47,053 bases of DNA from Deltaproteobacteria bacterium (GTDB lineage: Bacteria; Desulfobacterota; Desulfarculia; Desulfarculales; Desulfarculaceae), in assembly GCA_020444205.1 (NCBI GenBank), contig JAHLLJ010000015.1:1-47053 (forward strand), given 5' to 3'. The position numbers and the translations under genes are program-made. Position 1 is the stretch's first letter; each line of letters begins with the position of its first letter. The notes beneath the pieces are model-generated. The model had not been told where the DNA came from and did no database searches. It was given only the letters and a program-made list of their open reading frames with translations. Shown one piece after another: positions 8,986-17,818 of this stretch.

Positions 8986-9989
8986 GCGACAAGGTTCTCA
9001 CTTTAGAGCAAACCCGCCAAATGGCGGTCAAGGCTTTGACAAATCATCGGACCAGCCCGGAAAACGCCGTTATGGTGGCCGAGGCCCTGGTAGCCGCCGA
9101 GGCTGAGGGACAAAAGGGGCATGGCCTTTCGCGTCTGCCTTCCTACTGCGCTCAGGCAGCCAGTGGCAAGGTGGACGGCTTTGCCAAGCCCATCGTGAAA
9201 CCGGCGGCCCTGGCAGCCCTCAGGGTGGATGCCGGCAATGGTTTTGCCTATCCGGCCATGGCCCTGGCGGTGGAAAAGCTGGCTGAGCTTGCCCCAGGTA
9301 CCGGCATCGCGGCCGCGGCTGTGCACCACTCCCACCATTGCGGCATGGCCGGGTATCACGTTGAGGCCCTGGCCCGCCGGGGAATGGTGGGGATGCTTTT
9401 CGCCAACACTCCCCAGGCCATCGCCCCCTGGGGCGGCAACCAAGGTCTTTTCGGCACCAACCCCATTGCCTTTTGCGTCCCGCGCGAGGGCCACGCGCCC
9501 ATGGTCATAGACCTTTCCCTGAGCAAAGTGGCCCGGGGAAAGATCATGTTCGCCAAGCAGGAGGGCCAGGCTATCCCCGAGGGCTGGGCCCTGGACTCCC
9601 AGGGAGAGCCCACCACCGATCCCAAGGCGGCCCTAGGCGGCACCATGCTGCCCATGGGCGATGCCAAGGGCGCGGCTTTGGTGTTGATGGTGGAGATTCT
9701 GGCCGCCGCCCTGACCGGGGCCAACTTCGGTTTTGAGGCCAGCTCATTTTTTGAAGCTGGGGGAGAGCCTCCCTCGGTGGGGCAGTTGCTTATCGCCCTG
9801 GCCCCCGGGCCGCTGTCCGGGGACCACTTTGCCAAGCGCTTGGAGACCCTGCTGGAGGCGATCCTGGCCCAGCCAGGCACCCGTCTGCCGGGCGACCGGC
9901 GCTTGGGACTGCGCGAAAAGGCGCGGCAGCAAGGCATAGCTCTGAGCGAAACCCAATACGAGCAGTTACAGCGGCTGTGTGCCGCTTAA
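8982..9989 (+). CDS. comC: (R)-sulfolactate dehydrogenase, LDH2/malate dehydrogenase family
   Basis: 335 residues of the LDH2/MDH2 (type-2 malate/L-lactate dehydrogenase) family, which uses NAD(P)H without a Rossmann fold. Family landmarks include the early GHGLSRLP segment, the catalytic-region HHSHHCGMAGYH, and the FGTNPIAFCVP and GDAKGAAL motifs. ComC reduces sulfopyruvate to (R)-sulfolactate; paired with SlcC it racemises sulfolactate, leaving the R form that the lyase uses. Its ATG overlaps the slcC stop as ATGA, so the two are translationally coupled. The same family includes malate, ureidoglycolate and 2,3-diketogulonate enzymes; the suyAB context decides the call. Confidence 0.82.
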   Translation: MSDKVLTLEQTRQMAVKALTNHRTSPENAVMVAEALVAAEAEGQKGHGLSRLPSYCAQAASGKVDGFAKPIVKPAALAALRVDAGNGFAYPAMALAVEKLAELAPGTGIAAAAVHHSHHCGMAGYHVEALARRGMVGMLFANTPQAIAPWGGNQGLFGTNPIAFCVPREGHAPMVIDLSLSKVARGKIMFAKQEGQAIPEGWALDSQGEPTTDPKAALGGTMLPMGDAKGAALVLMVEILAAALTGANFGFEASSFFEAGGEPPSVGQLLIALAPGPLSGDHFAKRLETLLEAILAQPGTRLPGDRRLGLREKARQQGIALSETQYEQLQRLCAA

Positions 9990-10011
9990 GCGGAAACCAG
10001 CTAAAAAAATA

Positions 10012-10027
10012 CCGGCGGCATCGCCGG
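10012..10027 (+). other. hairpin ahead of suyA
   Basis: CCGGCG-GCAT-CGCCGG, a perfect 6-bp stem with a 4-nt loop, lies 32 bp before the suyA start. A second small stem (GCGGC/GCCGC, 9971-9985) overlaps the end of comC. These are probably mRNA-stability or processing elements; no U tract follows. Confidence 0.4.
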
Positions 10028-10059
10028 GCAACCCTGCTTTTAAACAAGGAGGAAACCAG

Positions 10060-10338
10060 ATGATCCAATTTTTGGTTCACGAAAAGGCCGACACGGTAGG
10101 TGTGGCCACGGTGGACATTTCCGCGGGCAGCGAAGCCACTGGGCTTTATATGGACTCCCAAGAGGAGACCAAGGTCAAGGCCCTGGACGATATCCCCCTG
10201 GGCCACAAGGTCGCCCTCATCGATTTCGCGGACGGTGACAGCGTGACTAAGTACGGCGAGGACATCGGCAAGGTGGTGGCTAAGATCCAAAAGGGCAACC
10301 ACGTACACATTCACAATCTCAAGACCAAGAGGTGGTAG
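10060..10338 (+). CDS. suyA: (R)-sulfolactate sulfo-lyase, small subunit (SAF domain)
   Basis: 92 residues, a single SAF-type domain as in the N-terminal part of altronate/galactarate dehydratases. The ends match the SuyA family as I know it: [13 protein letters not shown] at the start, then [10 protein letters not shown], and [14 protein letters not shown] at the C-terminus. With SuyB it splits (R)-sulfolactate into pyruvate and sulfite. The ATG at 10060 is chosen because AAGGAGG lies at the proper distance; longer frames upstream have no such site. It is followed two bases after its stop by suyB. Confidence 0.9.
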   Translation: MIQFLVHEKADTVGVATVDISAGSEATGLYMDSQEETKVKALDDIPLGHKVALIDFADGDSVTKYGEDIGKVVAKIQKGNHVHIHNLKTKRW

Positions 10339-10340
10339 CG

Positions 10341-11507
10341 ATGAGCAATCTAGGAACCGTGATGGGCTACCGTCGCGAGAACGGCCGGGTGGGCATTCGC
10401 AACCACGTGCTTATTCTTCCCCTGGACGACCTTTCCAACGCGGCCTGCCAGGCAGTGGCCAATAACATCAAGGGCACCAAGGCCATTCCGCACGCCTATG
10501 GCCGCCTACAGTTCGGCGAGGACCTGAAGCTGTACTTCCGCACCCTTATCGGCACTGGGGCCAACCCCAACGTGGCCGCGGTGGTGGTCATCGGCATCGA
10601 GCCGGAGTGGACCAACATCATCGTTGACGGCATCGCCGAGACCGGCAAGCCGGTTACCGGCTTCAGCATCGAGCGCACCGGCGACATCGGCACCATAGCG
10701 GCGGCCTCTTGGAAAGCTAAGGAGTACGTGCATTGGGCCAGCGAGCTTAAGCGCGAGGAAGTGGACCTGAGCGAGATCTGGGTTTCGGTGAAGTGCGGCG
10801 AGAGCGACACCACCAGCGGCCTGGCCTCCAACCCCACGGTGGGCAACGCCATCGACAAGCTGGTCGAGGCCGGCGCCACCTGCTCCTTTGGCGAGACCTC
10901 CGAGATCACCGGTGCCGAGCACTGGTGCAAGGCCCGCGCCGCCACTCCCGAGGTGGGCGAGGCCTTCATGGCCACCTTCAACAAGTACCAGGCCATGGTG
11001 GAGGCCAACAAGACCGACGACCTCTCGGGCAGCCAGCCCACCAAGGGCAACATCCGCGGCGGCCTGACCACCATCGAGGAGAAGGCCTTCGGCAACCTGC
11101 AGAAGATCGGCAAGAAGAGCCGTTACGTGGGCGTGCTGGACAAGGCCGAGACCCCCACCGGCCCGGGCCTGTGGTACATGGACACCAGCAGCGCGGCGGC
11201 CGAGGCGGTTACCCTGTGGGCGGCGGGCGGTTTCGTGGCCCACTTTTTCCCCACCGGCCAGGGCAACATCATCGGCAATCCCATCGAGCCGGTGATCAAG
11301 CTTTCGGCCAACCCCCTGACCGTCTCCACCATGAGCGAGCACATCGACTACGACTGCTCGGCCATCCTCAGGGGCGAGATGACCCTGGAGCAGTCCGGTG
11401 ACAACCTGCTGGATATGCTGCGGCGCACCTGCAACGGCAGGCGCACTAGCCAGGAGGTCTTGGGGCACGAAGAGTACGTGCTCACCAAGCTGTACGAGAG
11501 CGCCTAA
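10341..11507 (+). CDS. suyB: (R)-sulfolactate sulfo-lyase, large subunit (UxaA family)
   Basis: 388 residues of the altronate-dehydratase (UxaA/GarD) C-terminal family, as a separate subunit. The whole length follows the SuyB pattern: [20 protein letters not shown] at the N-terminus, then [17 protein letters not shown], the [17 protein letters not shown] segment, [22 protein letters not shown] and a C-terminal TKLYESA. The enzyme family is iron-dependent and cytoplasmic; it eliminates sulfite from (R)-sulfolactate to give pyruvate. The ATG at 10341 has an AGAGGTGG site that overlaps the end of suyA, so the subunits are coupled. Sulfite would feed dissimilatory sulfite reduction encoded elsewhere, since no sulfite dehydrogenase or exporter lies in the operon. 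Confidence 0.9.
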   Translation: MSNLGTVMGYRRENGRVGIRNHVLILPLDDLSNAACQAVANNIKGTKAIPHAYGRLQFGEDLKLYFRTLIGTGANPNVAAVVVIGIEPEWTNIIVDGIAETGKPVTGFSIERTGDIGTIAAASWKAKEYVHWASELKREEVDLSEIWVSVKCGESDTTSGLASNPTVGNAIDKLVEAGATCSFGETSEITGAEHWCKARAATPEVGEAFMATFNKYQAMVEANKTDDLSGSQPTKGNIRGGLTTIEEKAFGNLQKIGKKSRYVGVLDKAETPTGPGLWYMDTSSAAAEAVTLWAAGGFVAHFFPTGQGNIIGNPIEPVIKLSANPLTVSTMSEHIDYDCSAILRGEMTLEQSGDNLLDMLRRTCNGRRTSQEVLGHEEYVLTKLYESA

Positions 11508-11515
11508 AGACAACG

Positions 11516-11545
11516 GTGGCCCGCCGAGATACTTCGGCGGGCCAC
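11516..11545 (+). other. 12-bp intercistronic hairpin between suyB and the first transporter gene
   Basis: Perfect 12-bp arms (11516-11527 and 11534-11545) with a 6-nt loop. No T run follows, so it is more likely an mRNA-stabilising or processing hairpin than a full terminator, though partial termination is possible. Confidence 0.6.
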
Positions 11546-11580
11546 TGACGCACCCGAGTATATTTATAGGGAGGTAACTA

Positions 11581-12555
11581 ATGACAATGATGGCAAGACT
11601 AGCCAAAGGCCTTACCATCCTTTCAGTTATGGCCATGCTGCTGGTTCCCTTTTCGCCAGCTCTAGCCGACGACTTTCCAACCAAGCCTATTAAGTTCCTA
11701 ATTCCCTTCAATCCCGGCGGCCAGTCTGACGTGGCCGCCTTACTTTTGCGACCCGGCCTGGAGGAGTTCCTAAAGGTGGACATCGTGCCCCAGTACCGGC
11801 CGGGCGGCGGCGGAGCAGTAGGCTGGACCATGCTCACTCAGCAGAAGCCCGACGGTTACATGATGGCCGTGACCAACCTGCCTCACATCGTGGTGCAGCC
11901 CCTGATGACCAAGGGGGTCAAATATAAAACCGATCAACTGGCGCCGGTATACCTCTACGCCACCACTCCCGGCGGCATCGCGGTGCGCAAAGACAGCCCC
12001 TTCAAGACCCTCAAGGACCTGGTGGCTTACGCCAAGAAAAACCCCAAGAAGCTTTCCATCGGCGGCACCGGCAAGTTCACCGGCAACCACCTGGGCTATT
12101 TGCAATTCACTCAAATGGCTGATTTGAACACCACCTATATCAGCTTTAACGGCGCGGCTCCCCAAACCGCGGCCTTGCTCGGTGGGCACGTGAAGGCGAT
12201 CTATGGCGGCACCTTTATCTTCGCCAACAACCGCGACAAGCTCCGGGTATTGGCCGTGGCCACGGAAAAGCGCCTAGCTGACTTCCCCGATGTTCCCACC
12301 TTCAAGGAGTTGGGCTTTGATTTGGTCACGGGTATTGACCGCGGTGTGACCGTGCCCGCGGGCACTCCCAAGGATCGTATCGAAAAGCTGGCCAAGGCCC
12401 TGCGCTTCGCCACCAGCAAGCCTAAGTTCAAAGAGGGCATGGCCAAGCTGGGTTTCGAATTGAAAGACCTGGGACCGGAACAGTACGCCAAATTTATCTC
12501 GGCCAAAAAACAACAGTATGTCCAAGTGCTCAAAAAGGCCGGTTTCTTAAAGTAG
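11581..12555 (+). CDS. TTT transporter solute-binding protein (TctC/Bug family), system 1
   Basis: 324 residues. A signal peptide with hydrophobic core and cleavage near residues 29-30 (ALA-DD) is followed by the Bug-fold start FPTKPIKFLIPFNPGGQSD. The PGGGGAVGW motif and a C-terminal helical tail also fit the family, which binds carboxylates in the periplasm for tripartite tricarboxylate transporters. By position it matches SlcH, the sulfolactate-binding component of the slcHFG set; the substrate is inferred from context. GGGAGGT precedes the ATG. Hairpins lie on both sides of the gene, which may keep its mRNA more abundant than that of the membrane genes. It differs clearly from the second binding protein at 14750, so the two are not a recent duplication. 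Confidence 0.85.
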   Translation: MTMMARLAKGLTILSVMAMLLVPFSPALADDFPTKPIKFLIPFNPGGQSDVAALLLRPGLEEFLKVDIVPQYRPGGGGAVGWTMLTQQKPDGYMMAVTNLPHIVVQPLMTKGVKYKTDQLAPVYLYATTPGGIAVRKDSPFKTLKDLVAYAKKNPKKLSIGGTGKFTGNHLGYLQFTQMADLNTTYISFNGAAPQTAALLGGHVKAIYGGTFIFANNRDKLRVLAVATEKRLADFPDVPTFKELGFDLVTGIDRGVTVPAGTPKDRIEKLAKALRFATSKPKFKEGMAKLGFELKDLGPEQYAKFISAKKQQYVQVLKKAGFLK

Positions 12556-12565
12556 AAATATCCTA

Positions 12566-12595
12566 GGCGGGCGGCGCAAAGGCGCGTCGCCCGTC
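12566..12595 (+). other. intercistronic hairpin after binding-protein gene 1
   Basis: A 12-pair GC-rich stem (12566-12577 with 12582-12595), with a 2-nt bulge and a 4-nt loop, just after the solute-binding-protein gene and before the membrane component. No T run follows. Confidence 0.55.
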
Positions 12596-12638
12596 TGGTA
12601 ACCAGCGGATTGCAATCCTCTAAGAGAGGCGGCCCAAA

Positions 12639-14654
12639 TTGGAGTGGTTAGGATACGCCCTGACTAACATATTCCTGCCCATGAACCTTCTGGTGCTATT
12701 GGCAGGAGTGGCCGGCGGCATCCTGGTGGGTGCCTTACCTGGCCTCACCGGTACCATGGCAATAGCCTTGTTAGTTCCTTTCACCTACGGATTGCCTCCC
12801 GAGGCAGCTCTGATTATGCTTGGCGGTGTGTATGTGGGCGCCATGTACGGAGGCTCCATAGCCGCGATCCTTATCAACACCCCCGGCGCTCCTGCCAGCA
12901 TCGCCACAACCCTAGACGGCCACCCCATGGCCCAGAAAGGGAAGGCCGAGGAGGCCCTGGCCATCTCGGCCACCAGCTCGGGAGTGGGCGGCATCTTGGG
13001 TACGGTGGTGCTACTGCTTTTCTCCCCCCTGCTGGCCACGGTTTCGCTACAGTTCGGGCCACCGGAATATTTCTGGCTGGGCGTCCTGGGGCTGACCATC
13101 ATCGCCGGCCTCTCGGCCAAGAGCCTGCCCAAGGGGCTCATGGGCGGCTTGTTCGGTGTGCTCATTAGCACGATTGGGCTCTCGCCCAGCACCGGGGCCT
13201 CCCGCCTGACCTTCGATGTCTCGGACCTCTTGGGTGGGGTGGAGATCATCGTGGCCCTGATCGGCCTGTTCTGCATCCCCCAAATCATGACCATGGCCGA
13301 GACCCGGGGCGGCTCCCTGGGCATGGCCAACTTCACTCCCAAGCCGGGGGTGTCGGTGGCCAGCATGTTCCTGGTGTTCAAGCGTTGGGGCAACATCCTG
13401 CGCAGCTCGGTGATCGGGGTGATCGTGGGGATCATCCCCGGTGCCGGAGGCAACGTGGCCGGCCTTCTCTCCTACCAGGAGGCGGTGCGCGCGGCCAAGG
13501 ACAAGGAACAGTTCGGCCACGGGGCCGTCGACGGGGTCATCGCCTCGGAGACGGCCAACAACGCCGAGGTGGAGGGCTCTCTGATTCCCCTGCTCACCCT
13601 GGGCATCCCCGGCGCGCCCCAGGCCGCGGTGCTTTTCGGGGCCCTGCTACTGCAGGGGCTGCGCCCCGGCCCGGAGCTTTTCCGGGGACACGGGGCGGAG
13701 ATCACCTACACCTTCATCCTCAGCCTGTTTTTGGCCAACATCGTCATGTTCTTGATGGCCTTCTTCGGCTCGCGCATCTACGCCCGCGCTTTGAACCTGC
13801 CCCAACACCTGCTCATGCCGGTGGTTCTGGCCCTGTCGGTGGTGGGTTCCTTTGCCGGGCGCAGCAGCTCCCTGGACGTGGTGATCATGCTGCTTCTGGG
13901 CCTGCTGGCCTACGGTGGGCTCAAGGTGGCTATGGCCCCGGCCCCCATCGCTTTGGGGGTGATCCTGGGGCCCATCATCGAACGCGGCCTGGTGGAGTCT
14001 ATGATGCTCTCCCAGGCCACGGGCAGCCTGCTGGAGTTGTTCTTCACCCGGCCCATCTCCCTGATCCTCATCGTGCTAACCGTGGCCTCGGCGGGCTGGC
14101 CCATCTACACCAACCTGCGCGACAAGCGCCGGGCCAAGACGGCCGAGGCCAAGTCGACGGCTCCCGGGGCCCGCAAGCCGCCCCCGGCCGGGGCCCGGGT
14201 GCAGTCCACCTCCAACCTGTGGATCGGCTGCGTGGCCCTGGTCTTCGCCGGGGTCACCTGGTGGGAACTGCAGGGGGTGGATTTGCAGTCGTCCATCCTG
14301 CCCCTGGTCTGTGCCGCGCTCATGGCCTTGGTGGCTGTGGGCCTGCTGATAAAGGCCTGGCAGCTGCGCGCCTCTCCCAAGGTGGAGAAGGTCAAGGCGG
14401 CCAGCCTGGACTCGCGGCGGGTGCTATTGGCCGCGCTCCTGGCCGTGGCCTATGTGCTGCTGCTGCCGGTGATCGGCTTCTACGTGATGACCTTCGTGGT
14501 CTTCTGCCTGCTGGCCCTGATGCTGGCCCCCAAACCGGCGGGCCTCAGGAAACTGCCCGTAATCATGCTCACCGGGGGGCTGGCCTGCCTGGCCTTCTTC
14601 CTGGTGTTTCAAAAGGTGTTCAACGTGCCCTTCCCAGAAGGGCTGATGTTCTAG
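12639..14654 (+). CDS. TTT transporter TctA-TctB fusion, system 1
   Basis: 671 residues. Residues 1 to ~500 are a TctA membrane component with about a dozen membrane segments and the family motifs GALPGLTGTMA, YVGAMYGGSIAAILINTPG, PGAGGNVAGLLSY and LTLGIPGAPQAAVL. A charged, Ala/Pro-rich linker (about 490-520) leads to a TctB-type domain with four predicted membrane segments (about 523-670). Separate tctA and tctB genes are usual, as in system 2 just downstream, so this is a true fusion. It starts with TTG at 12639 behind AAGAGAGGCGG. It should form the permease for the binding protein encoded directly upstream, probably for sulfolactate or a related sulfonate (inferred). Confidence 0.87.
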   Translation: MEWLGYALTNIFLPMNLLVLLAGVAGGILVGALPGLTGTMAIALLVPFTYGLPPEAALIMLGGVYVGAMYGGSIAAILINTPGAPASIATTLDGHPMAQKGKAEEALAISATSSGVGGILGTVVLLLFSPLLATVSLQFGPPEYFWLGVLGLTIIAGLSAKSLPKGLMGGLFGVLISTIGLSPSTGASRLTFDVSDLLGGVEIIVALIGLFCIPQIMTMAETRGGSLGMANFTPKPGVSVASMFLVFKRWGNILRSSVIGVIVGIIPGAGGNVAGLLSYQEAVRAAKDKEQFGHGAVDGVIASETANNAEVEGSLIPLLTLGIPGAPQAAVLFGALLLQGLRPGPELFRGHGAEITYTFILSLFLANIVMFLMAFFGSRIYARALNLPQHLLMPVVLALSVVGSFAGRSSSLDVVIMLLLGLLAYGGLKVAMAPAPIALGVILGPIIERGLVESMMLSQATGSLLELFFTRPISLILIVLTVASAGWPIYTNLRDKRRAKTAEAKSTAPGARKPPPAGARVQSTSNLWIGCVALVFAGVTWWELQGVDLQSSILPLVCAALMALVAVGLLIKAWQLRASPKVEKVKAASLDSRRVLLAALLAVAYVLLLPVIGFYVMTFVVFCLLALMLAPKPAGLRKLPVIMLTGGLACLAFFLVFQKVFNVPFPEGLMF

Positions 14655-14670
14655 GGGCGCCGCGCGCCCC
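14654..14670 (+). other. small GC hairpin at the end of the fusion gene
   Basis: GGGGCGC-CGC-GCGCCCC, a 7-bp stem with a 3-nt loop, begins at the last base of the stop codon and lies 79 bp before the second binding-protein gene. No T run. Confidence 0.45.
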
Positions 14671-14749
14671 ATAGCCGGCGTTAGCTGGCCTGCCCCGGCC
14701 GAGGTCAGCGTTATGTTTTTCCAATAGCTGCTTCAAGGAGGAGGATGAC

Positions 14750-15697
14750 ATGAGAAAATTATTGGTGATAGCGCTGACTGCGTGCCTTTGCCTGGCCTTG
14801 GCCGTGCCGGTCCTGGCCAAATATCCGTCCGAGCCGATCGTCTACCAAATACCTTTTGGACCCGGCGGCCAATCGGATCTGGAAGCCCGGCGCCAACAGC
14901 CCATGCTGGAGAATATTCTGGGGGTGAAGGTTGTGGTGCAGTACAAGCCCGGCGGAGGCGGCTCCATCGGCTGGGCCACCCTGGTCACGCAGAAACCCAA
15001 CGGGTACTTCATAAGCGGCATCAACATTCCCCACATCGTGCTGCAACCTCTGGCTCGGGGCAACGCCGGCTACAAGACCGACCAGCTCAAACCCATCGCC
15101 TTGTTCCAGGCCACGCCCATTGGTTTGGCCGTGCTCAAGGACAGTCCCTTCAAGACCTTGGCCGACCTGGTGGCCTATGCCAAGAAGAACCCCGCCGCGG
15201 TGATCTGCGGTGGATCGGGAACCTGGTCCGGACACCACATCGCCCATCTGCAACTATGCAAGGCCGCCGGTGTCAAGATGACCTACATCCCCTCCAAGGG
15301 CGCGGCTAAAAGCATCGCGGCCTTTCTGGGCGGCCACGTCAAGGCAGTCTGGGCCAACAGCAACGATTTGGTGCAGCACGCCGACAAGATCCGGGTACTG
15401 GCCTTTGGCACCAAGAAACCCTTCCCCAACCTGCCCAAGGTGCCCACCTTTGAAAGCTTGGGCTACAAGATCTACGCCTCCATCGACCGTGGCGCAGCGG
15501 CTCCCCTCAAGACCCCCGACGCCATCATCAAGGTGTTGCAGGATGCCTTTATAAAGATCGCCAGCGATCCCAAGGTGCGGGCCCAGATGGAGAGGGACGG
15601 CTTCGTCCCCTTGACCATGGGCGCGGCCGAGACCAAGGCCTACATTGACGAGAAGGTCAAGGAATGGGCCCCGGTGGTGAAGGAATTCAAAAAGTAG
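14750..15697 (+). CDS. TTT transporter solute-binding protein (TctC/Bug family), system 2
   Basis: 315 residues with a clear signal peptide (cleavage near VLA-KY, residue 23), then YPSEPIVYQIPFGPGGQSD and PGGGGSIGW, the same family landmarks as the first binding protein. The two proteins share the KTDQL and KDSPFKTL-DLVAYAKKNP segments but have diverged elsewhere. The start has a strong AAGGAGGAGG site. It is followed by its own TctA and TctB genes, so this is a second complete tripartite carrier in one operon. Whether it takes the other sulfolactate enantiomer, a precursor such as dihydroxypropanesulfonate, or another carboxylate cannot be read from sequence. Confidence 0.84.
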   Translation: MRKLLVIALTACLCLALAVPVLAKYPSEPIVYQIPFGPGGQSDLEARRQQPMLENILGVKVVVQYKPGGGGSIGWATLVTQKPNGYFISGINIPHIVLQPLARGNAGYKTDQLKPIALFQATPIGLAVLKDSPFKTLADLVAYAKKNPAAVICGGSGTWSGHHIAHLQLCKAAGVKMTYIPSKGAAKSIAAFLGGHVKAVWANSNDLVQHADKIRVLAFGTKKPFPNLPKVPTFESLGYKIYASIDRGAAAPLKTPDAIIKVLQDAFIKIASDPKVRAQMERDGFVPLTMGAAETKAYIDEKVKEWAPVVKEFKK

Positions 15698-15718
15698 ACA
15701 CAACATAGGTAAACATAA

Positions 15719-15754
15719 TGGGCGCCGGAGCCCGTCAATCAGCTCCGGCGCCCA
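15719..15754 (+). other. 13-bp intercistronic hairpin after binding-protein gene 2
   Basis: Perfect 13-bp arms (15719-15731 and 15742-15754) around a 10-nt loop, between the binding-protein gene and tctA. No T run. Its presence argues that tctA starts at the ATG at 15772 rather than at an upstream in-frame ATG at 15718, which would put the hairpin inside the coding region. Confidence 0.65.
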
Positions 15755-15771
15755 ACCTCCGGGGGTCACCC

Positions 15772-17328
15772 ATGCTGGATGTAGCATTCGAAGGTCTATG
15801 CCAGGTATTCATACCCAACAATTTCCTGGTGTTGTTCATTGGCGTGTTCATGGGCATTGTATTTGGGGCGCTGCCTGGGCTGACCGCCACCATGGGCTTA
15901 GCCCTACTGGTGCCGTTCACCTTTACCATGTCCCCCGCCATGGGTTTGGTAATGCTGGCCGGTATCTACGTGGGGGCCATGTACGGTGACGCCATCCCGG
16001 CCATTCTCATAAACACCCCGGGAACTCCGGCGGCCATTGCCACCACCTTTGACGGCTTTCCCCTGACCCAAAAGGGTATGGCCCAACACGGCCTGGTGGC
16101 TGCGGCGGTGGCCAGCGCCTTTGGCTCCTTAGTGGCCAACCTGGTTCTGGCAGCGGCCGCTCCTCCCCTGGCCGAGGTTTCTTTGCAGTTCGGCCCGCCG
16201 GAGTACTTCTGGCTGGGCATCTTCGGCCTGACCATCATCAGCACCCTGTCCACGGGCAGCGTGCTCAAGGGCTTTCTGGCCGGCACCATCGGCATGTTAC
16301 TTTCGGCGGTGGGCATGGCTGATCTGGGCGGTGACATCCGCCTGACCTTCGGATTCCCGGAGCTGCAGGGTGGCATCGAGCTGATCGTGGCCCTGATCGG
16401 CTTTTTCTGCCTGCCGGAAATTCTCAGTAGTGTCATCGGCCAGCGCCGGGCCACCTATAGCGAAAAAGCCTCCAACCCCAAGATAAGCGTGGTGTGGGAA
16501 GTGATTCGCAGCTTGTTCAGGCGCCCCTGGCTCATGCTCCGCTCCGCCATTATCGGTACGGTGGTGGGCTTCGCCCCTGGAGCCGGCGGAAATATCGCCA
16601 GCATGGTCTCCTACAACGAGGCCTGCCGCTGGGACAAGCATCCGGAAGAATTCGGCAAGGGAACGGTCAAGGGCGTGGCTGCATCGGAGGCGGCCAACAG
16701 CGCCATGGCCCCCGGCTCCTTGATTCCCCTGCTCACCTTGGGCATCCCCGGCTCACCGCCGGCCGCGGTTATCCTGGGAGCCCTGATGCTGCACGGCATG
16801 AAGCCGGGGGCCGAGCTGTTCAGCTCGCACGCCCCGGTGACCTTCGCCTTCATTATGGGGCTGCTGGTGGCGGCTTTTCTGGTAACCGTCATCGGGTCTT
16901 TCGGCAGCTTTGTTTTCGCCCGCATCATCAACATACCTTCGCGCTACTTGGCTCCGGCTATCATCTTCATGACCGTGCTGGGTTCCTACGCCATTCGCAA
17001 CAACATGCTCGATGTCTGGATCATGTTCATCTTCGGCATCATCGGCTACGTGAGCGGCAAGCTCAAATTCCATCCCGCGCCGATCGTCCTGGGCTTGATT
17101 CTGGGACCTTTTGTGGAAGAAGGGCTGGTGCAATCCATGTTGGCGGGCAAGGCCGCGGGCGGCACCTTGCACTACATGGTCTTTAGGCCCATCAGCGGGG
17201 TGCTCATCGCCCTGTGTTTGCTGTCCCTGCTGTGGCCCGTTTATGCCTCCTGGCGGGCCAAACGCAGGAAGCCCGATCAAGTATGCCAAGTCCCCGTGGA
17301 GAAACTGGAGAGCCGTGATGAACAGTAA
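15772..17328 (+). CDS. TTT transporter large membrane subunit TctA, system 2
   Basis: 518 residues, the standard TctA length, with about 12 membrane segments. Motifs GALPGLTATMG, IYVGAMYGDAIPAILINTPG, PGAGGNIASMVSYNEA and LLTLGIPGSPPAAVILGALM match the family. The ATG at 15772 follows a GGGGGT site and the hairpin at 15719-15754. Its last bases overlap the tctB start at 17318. It forms the permease of the second carrier with the binding protein at 14750 and TctB at 17318. Confidence 0.88.
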   Translation: MLDVAFEGLCQVFIPNNFLVLFIGVFMGIVFGALPGLTATMGLALLVPFTFTMSPAMGLVMLAGIYVGAMYGDAIPAILINTPGTPAAIATTFDGFPLTQKGMAQHGLVAAAVASAFGSLVANLVLAAAAPPLAEVSLQFGPPEYFWLGIFGLTIISTLSTGSVLKGFLAGTIGMLLSAVGMADLGGDIRLTFGFPELQGGIELIVALIGFFCLPEILSSVIGQRRATYSEKASNPKISVVWEVIRSLFRRPWLMLRSAIIGTVVGFAPGAGGNIASMVSYNEACRWDKHPEEFGKGTVKGVAASEAANSAMAPGSLIPLLTLGIPGSPPAAVILGALMLHGMKPGAELFSSHAPVTFAFIMGLLVAAFLVTVIGSFGSFVFARIINIPSRYLAPAIIFMTVLGSYAIRNNMLDVWIMFIFGIIGYVSGKLKFHPAPIVLGLILGPFVEEGLVQSMLAGKAAGGTLHYMVFRPISGVLIALCLLSLLWPVYASWRAKRRKPDQVCQVPVEKLESRDEQ

Positions 17329-17800
17329 TGCCCCGGTCTCTGACGCCAAGCGCCTCAACAGCGATCTGCTCATAGGGCTTTTCAGCCTAAGCTTGGCGGT
17401 GGTGGCCTATTTCAATACCCGCGACCTGAGCAAGCTGGGAGGAGTGTTCGTAGACTATATCCTGGTGGCCATGGCTGTCCTGGGGGCGATCATCGCGGTC
17501 AAGGGGTTCATCAAGCCCGACCGGGTCCGCTTCTTCGAGTCAATGATCGAGCGCAATAACGTGCTGATTGGGGTGGGCATCCTTTTGCTCTATTTAATCT
17601 TTTTACCCCTGGCTGGTTTTCTGGCCTCCAGCTACGTGTTTTATTTCTGTTTCAATCTCTACTTGGCCGACGATCGCTTCACCACTCGCAATATCCTTTT
17701 CTCGGCCCTGCTTACCGCCGTGGTGGTCACGGCCTTTTACTTCATCTTCAAGGTGTTTTTAGGAGTGCCTCTTCCCCAAAGCACTTGGCTGAATGGGTAG
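17318..17800 (+). CDS. TTT transporter small membrane subunit TctB, system 2
   Basis: 160 residues with four hydrophobic segments (about 17-33, 46-64, 82-103 and 127-147), the usual size and topology of TctB. The ATG at 17318 overlaps the end of tctA, with GGAG upstream. The C-terminal FLGVPLPQSTWLNG resembles the same region of other TctB proteins and the end of the fusion protein at 12639. It is the last gene of the sulfolactate operon and is followed 18 bp later by a strong terminator. Confidence 0.83.
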   Translation: MNSNAPVSDAKRLNSDLLIGLFSLSLAVVAYFNTRDLSKLGGVFVDYILVAMAVLGAIIAVKGFIKPDRVRFFESMIERNNVLIGVGILLLYLIFLPLAGFLASSYVFYFCFNLYLADDRFTTRNILFSALLTAVVVTAFYFIFKVFLGVPLPQSTWLNG

Positions 17801-17818
17801 GCCTCATTCGGCTCGGAG

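Noticed and set aside
10506-11837. 443-codon minus-strand frame opposite suyB
   Set aside because: It is the antisense shadow of a GC-rich conserved gene; suyB matches its family along its full length.
12639-14654. TctA-TctB fusion as a sequencing frameshift joining two genes
   Set aside because: The frame is continuous through a charged, Ala/Pro-rich linker in the same phase with even base usage; no second start or ribosome-binding site is seen at the joint.
13385-14674. 429-codon plus-strand frame in another phase inside the TctA-TctB fusion gene
   Set aside because: Its product is Gly/Arg/Pro-rich with no fold signature; the real frame encodes conserved TctA and TctB motifs.
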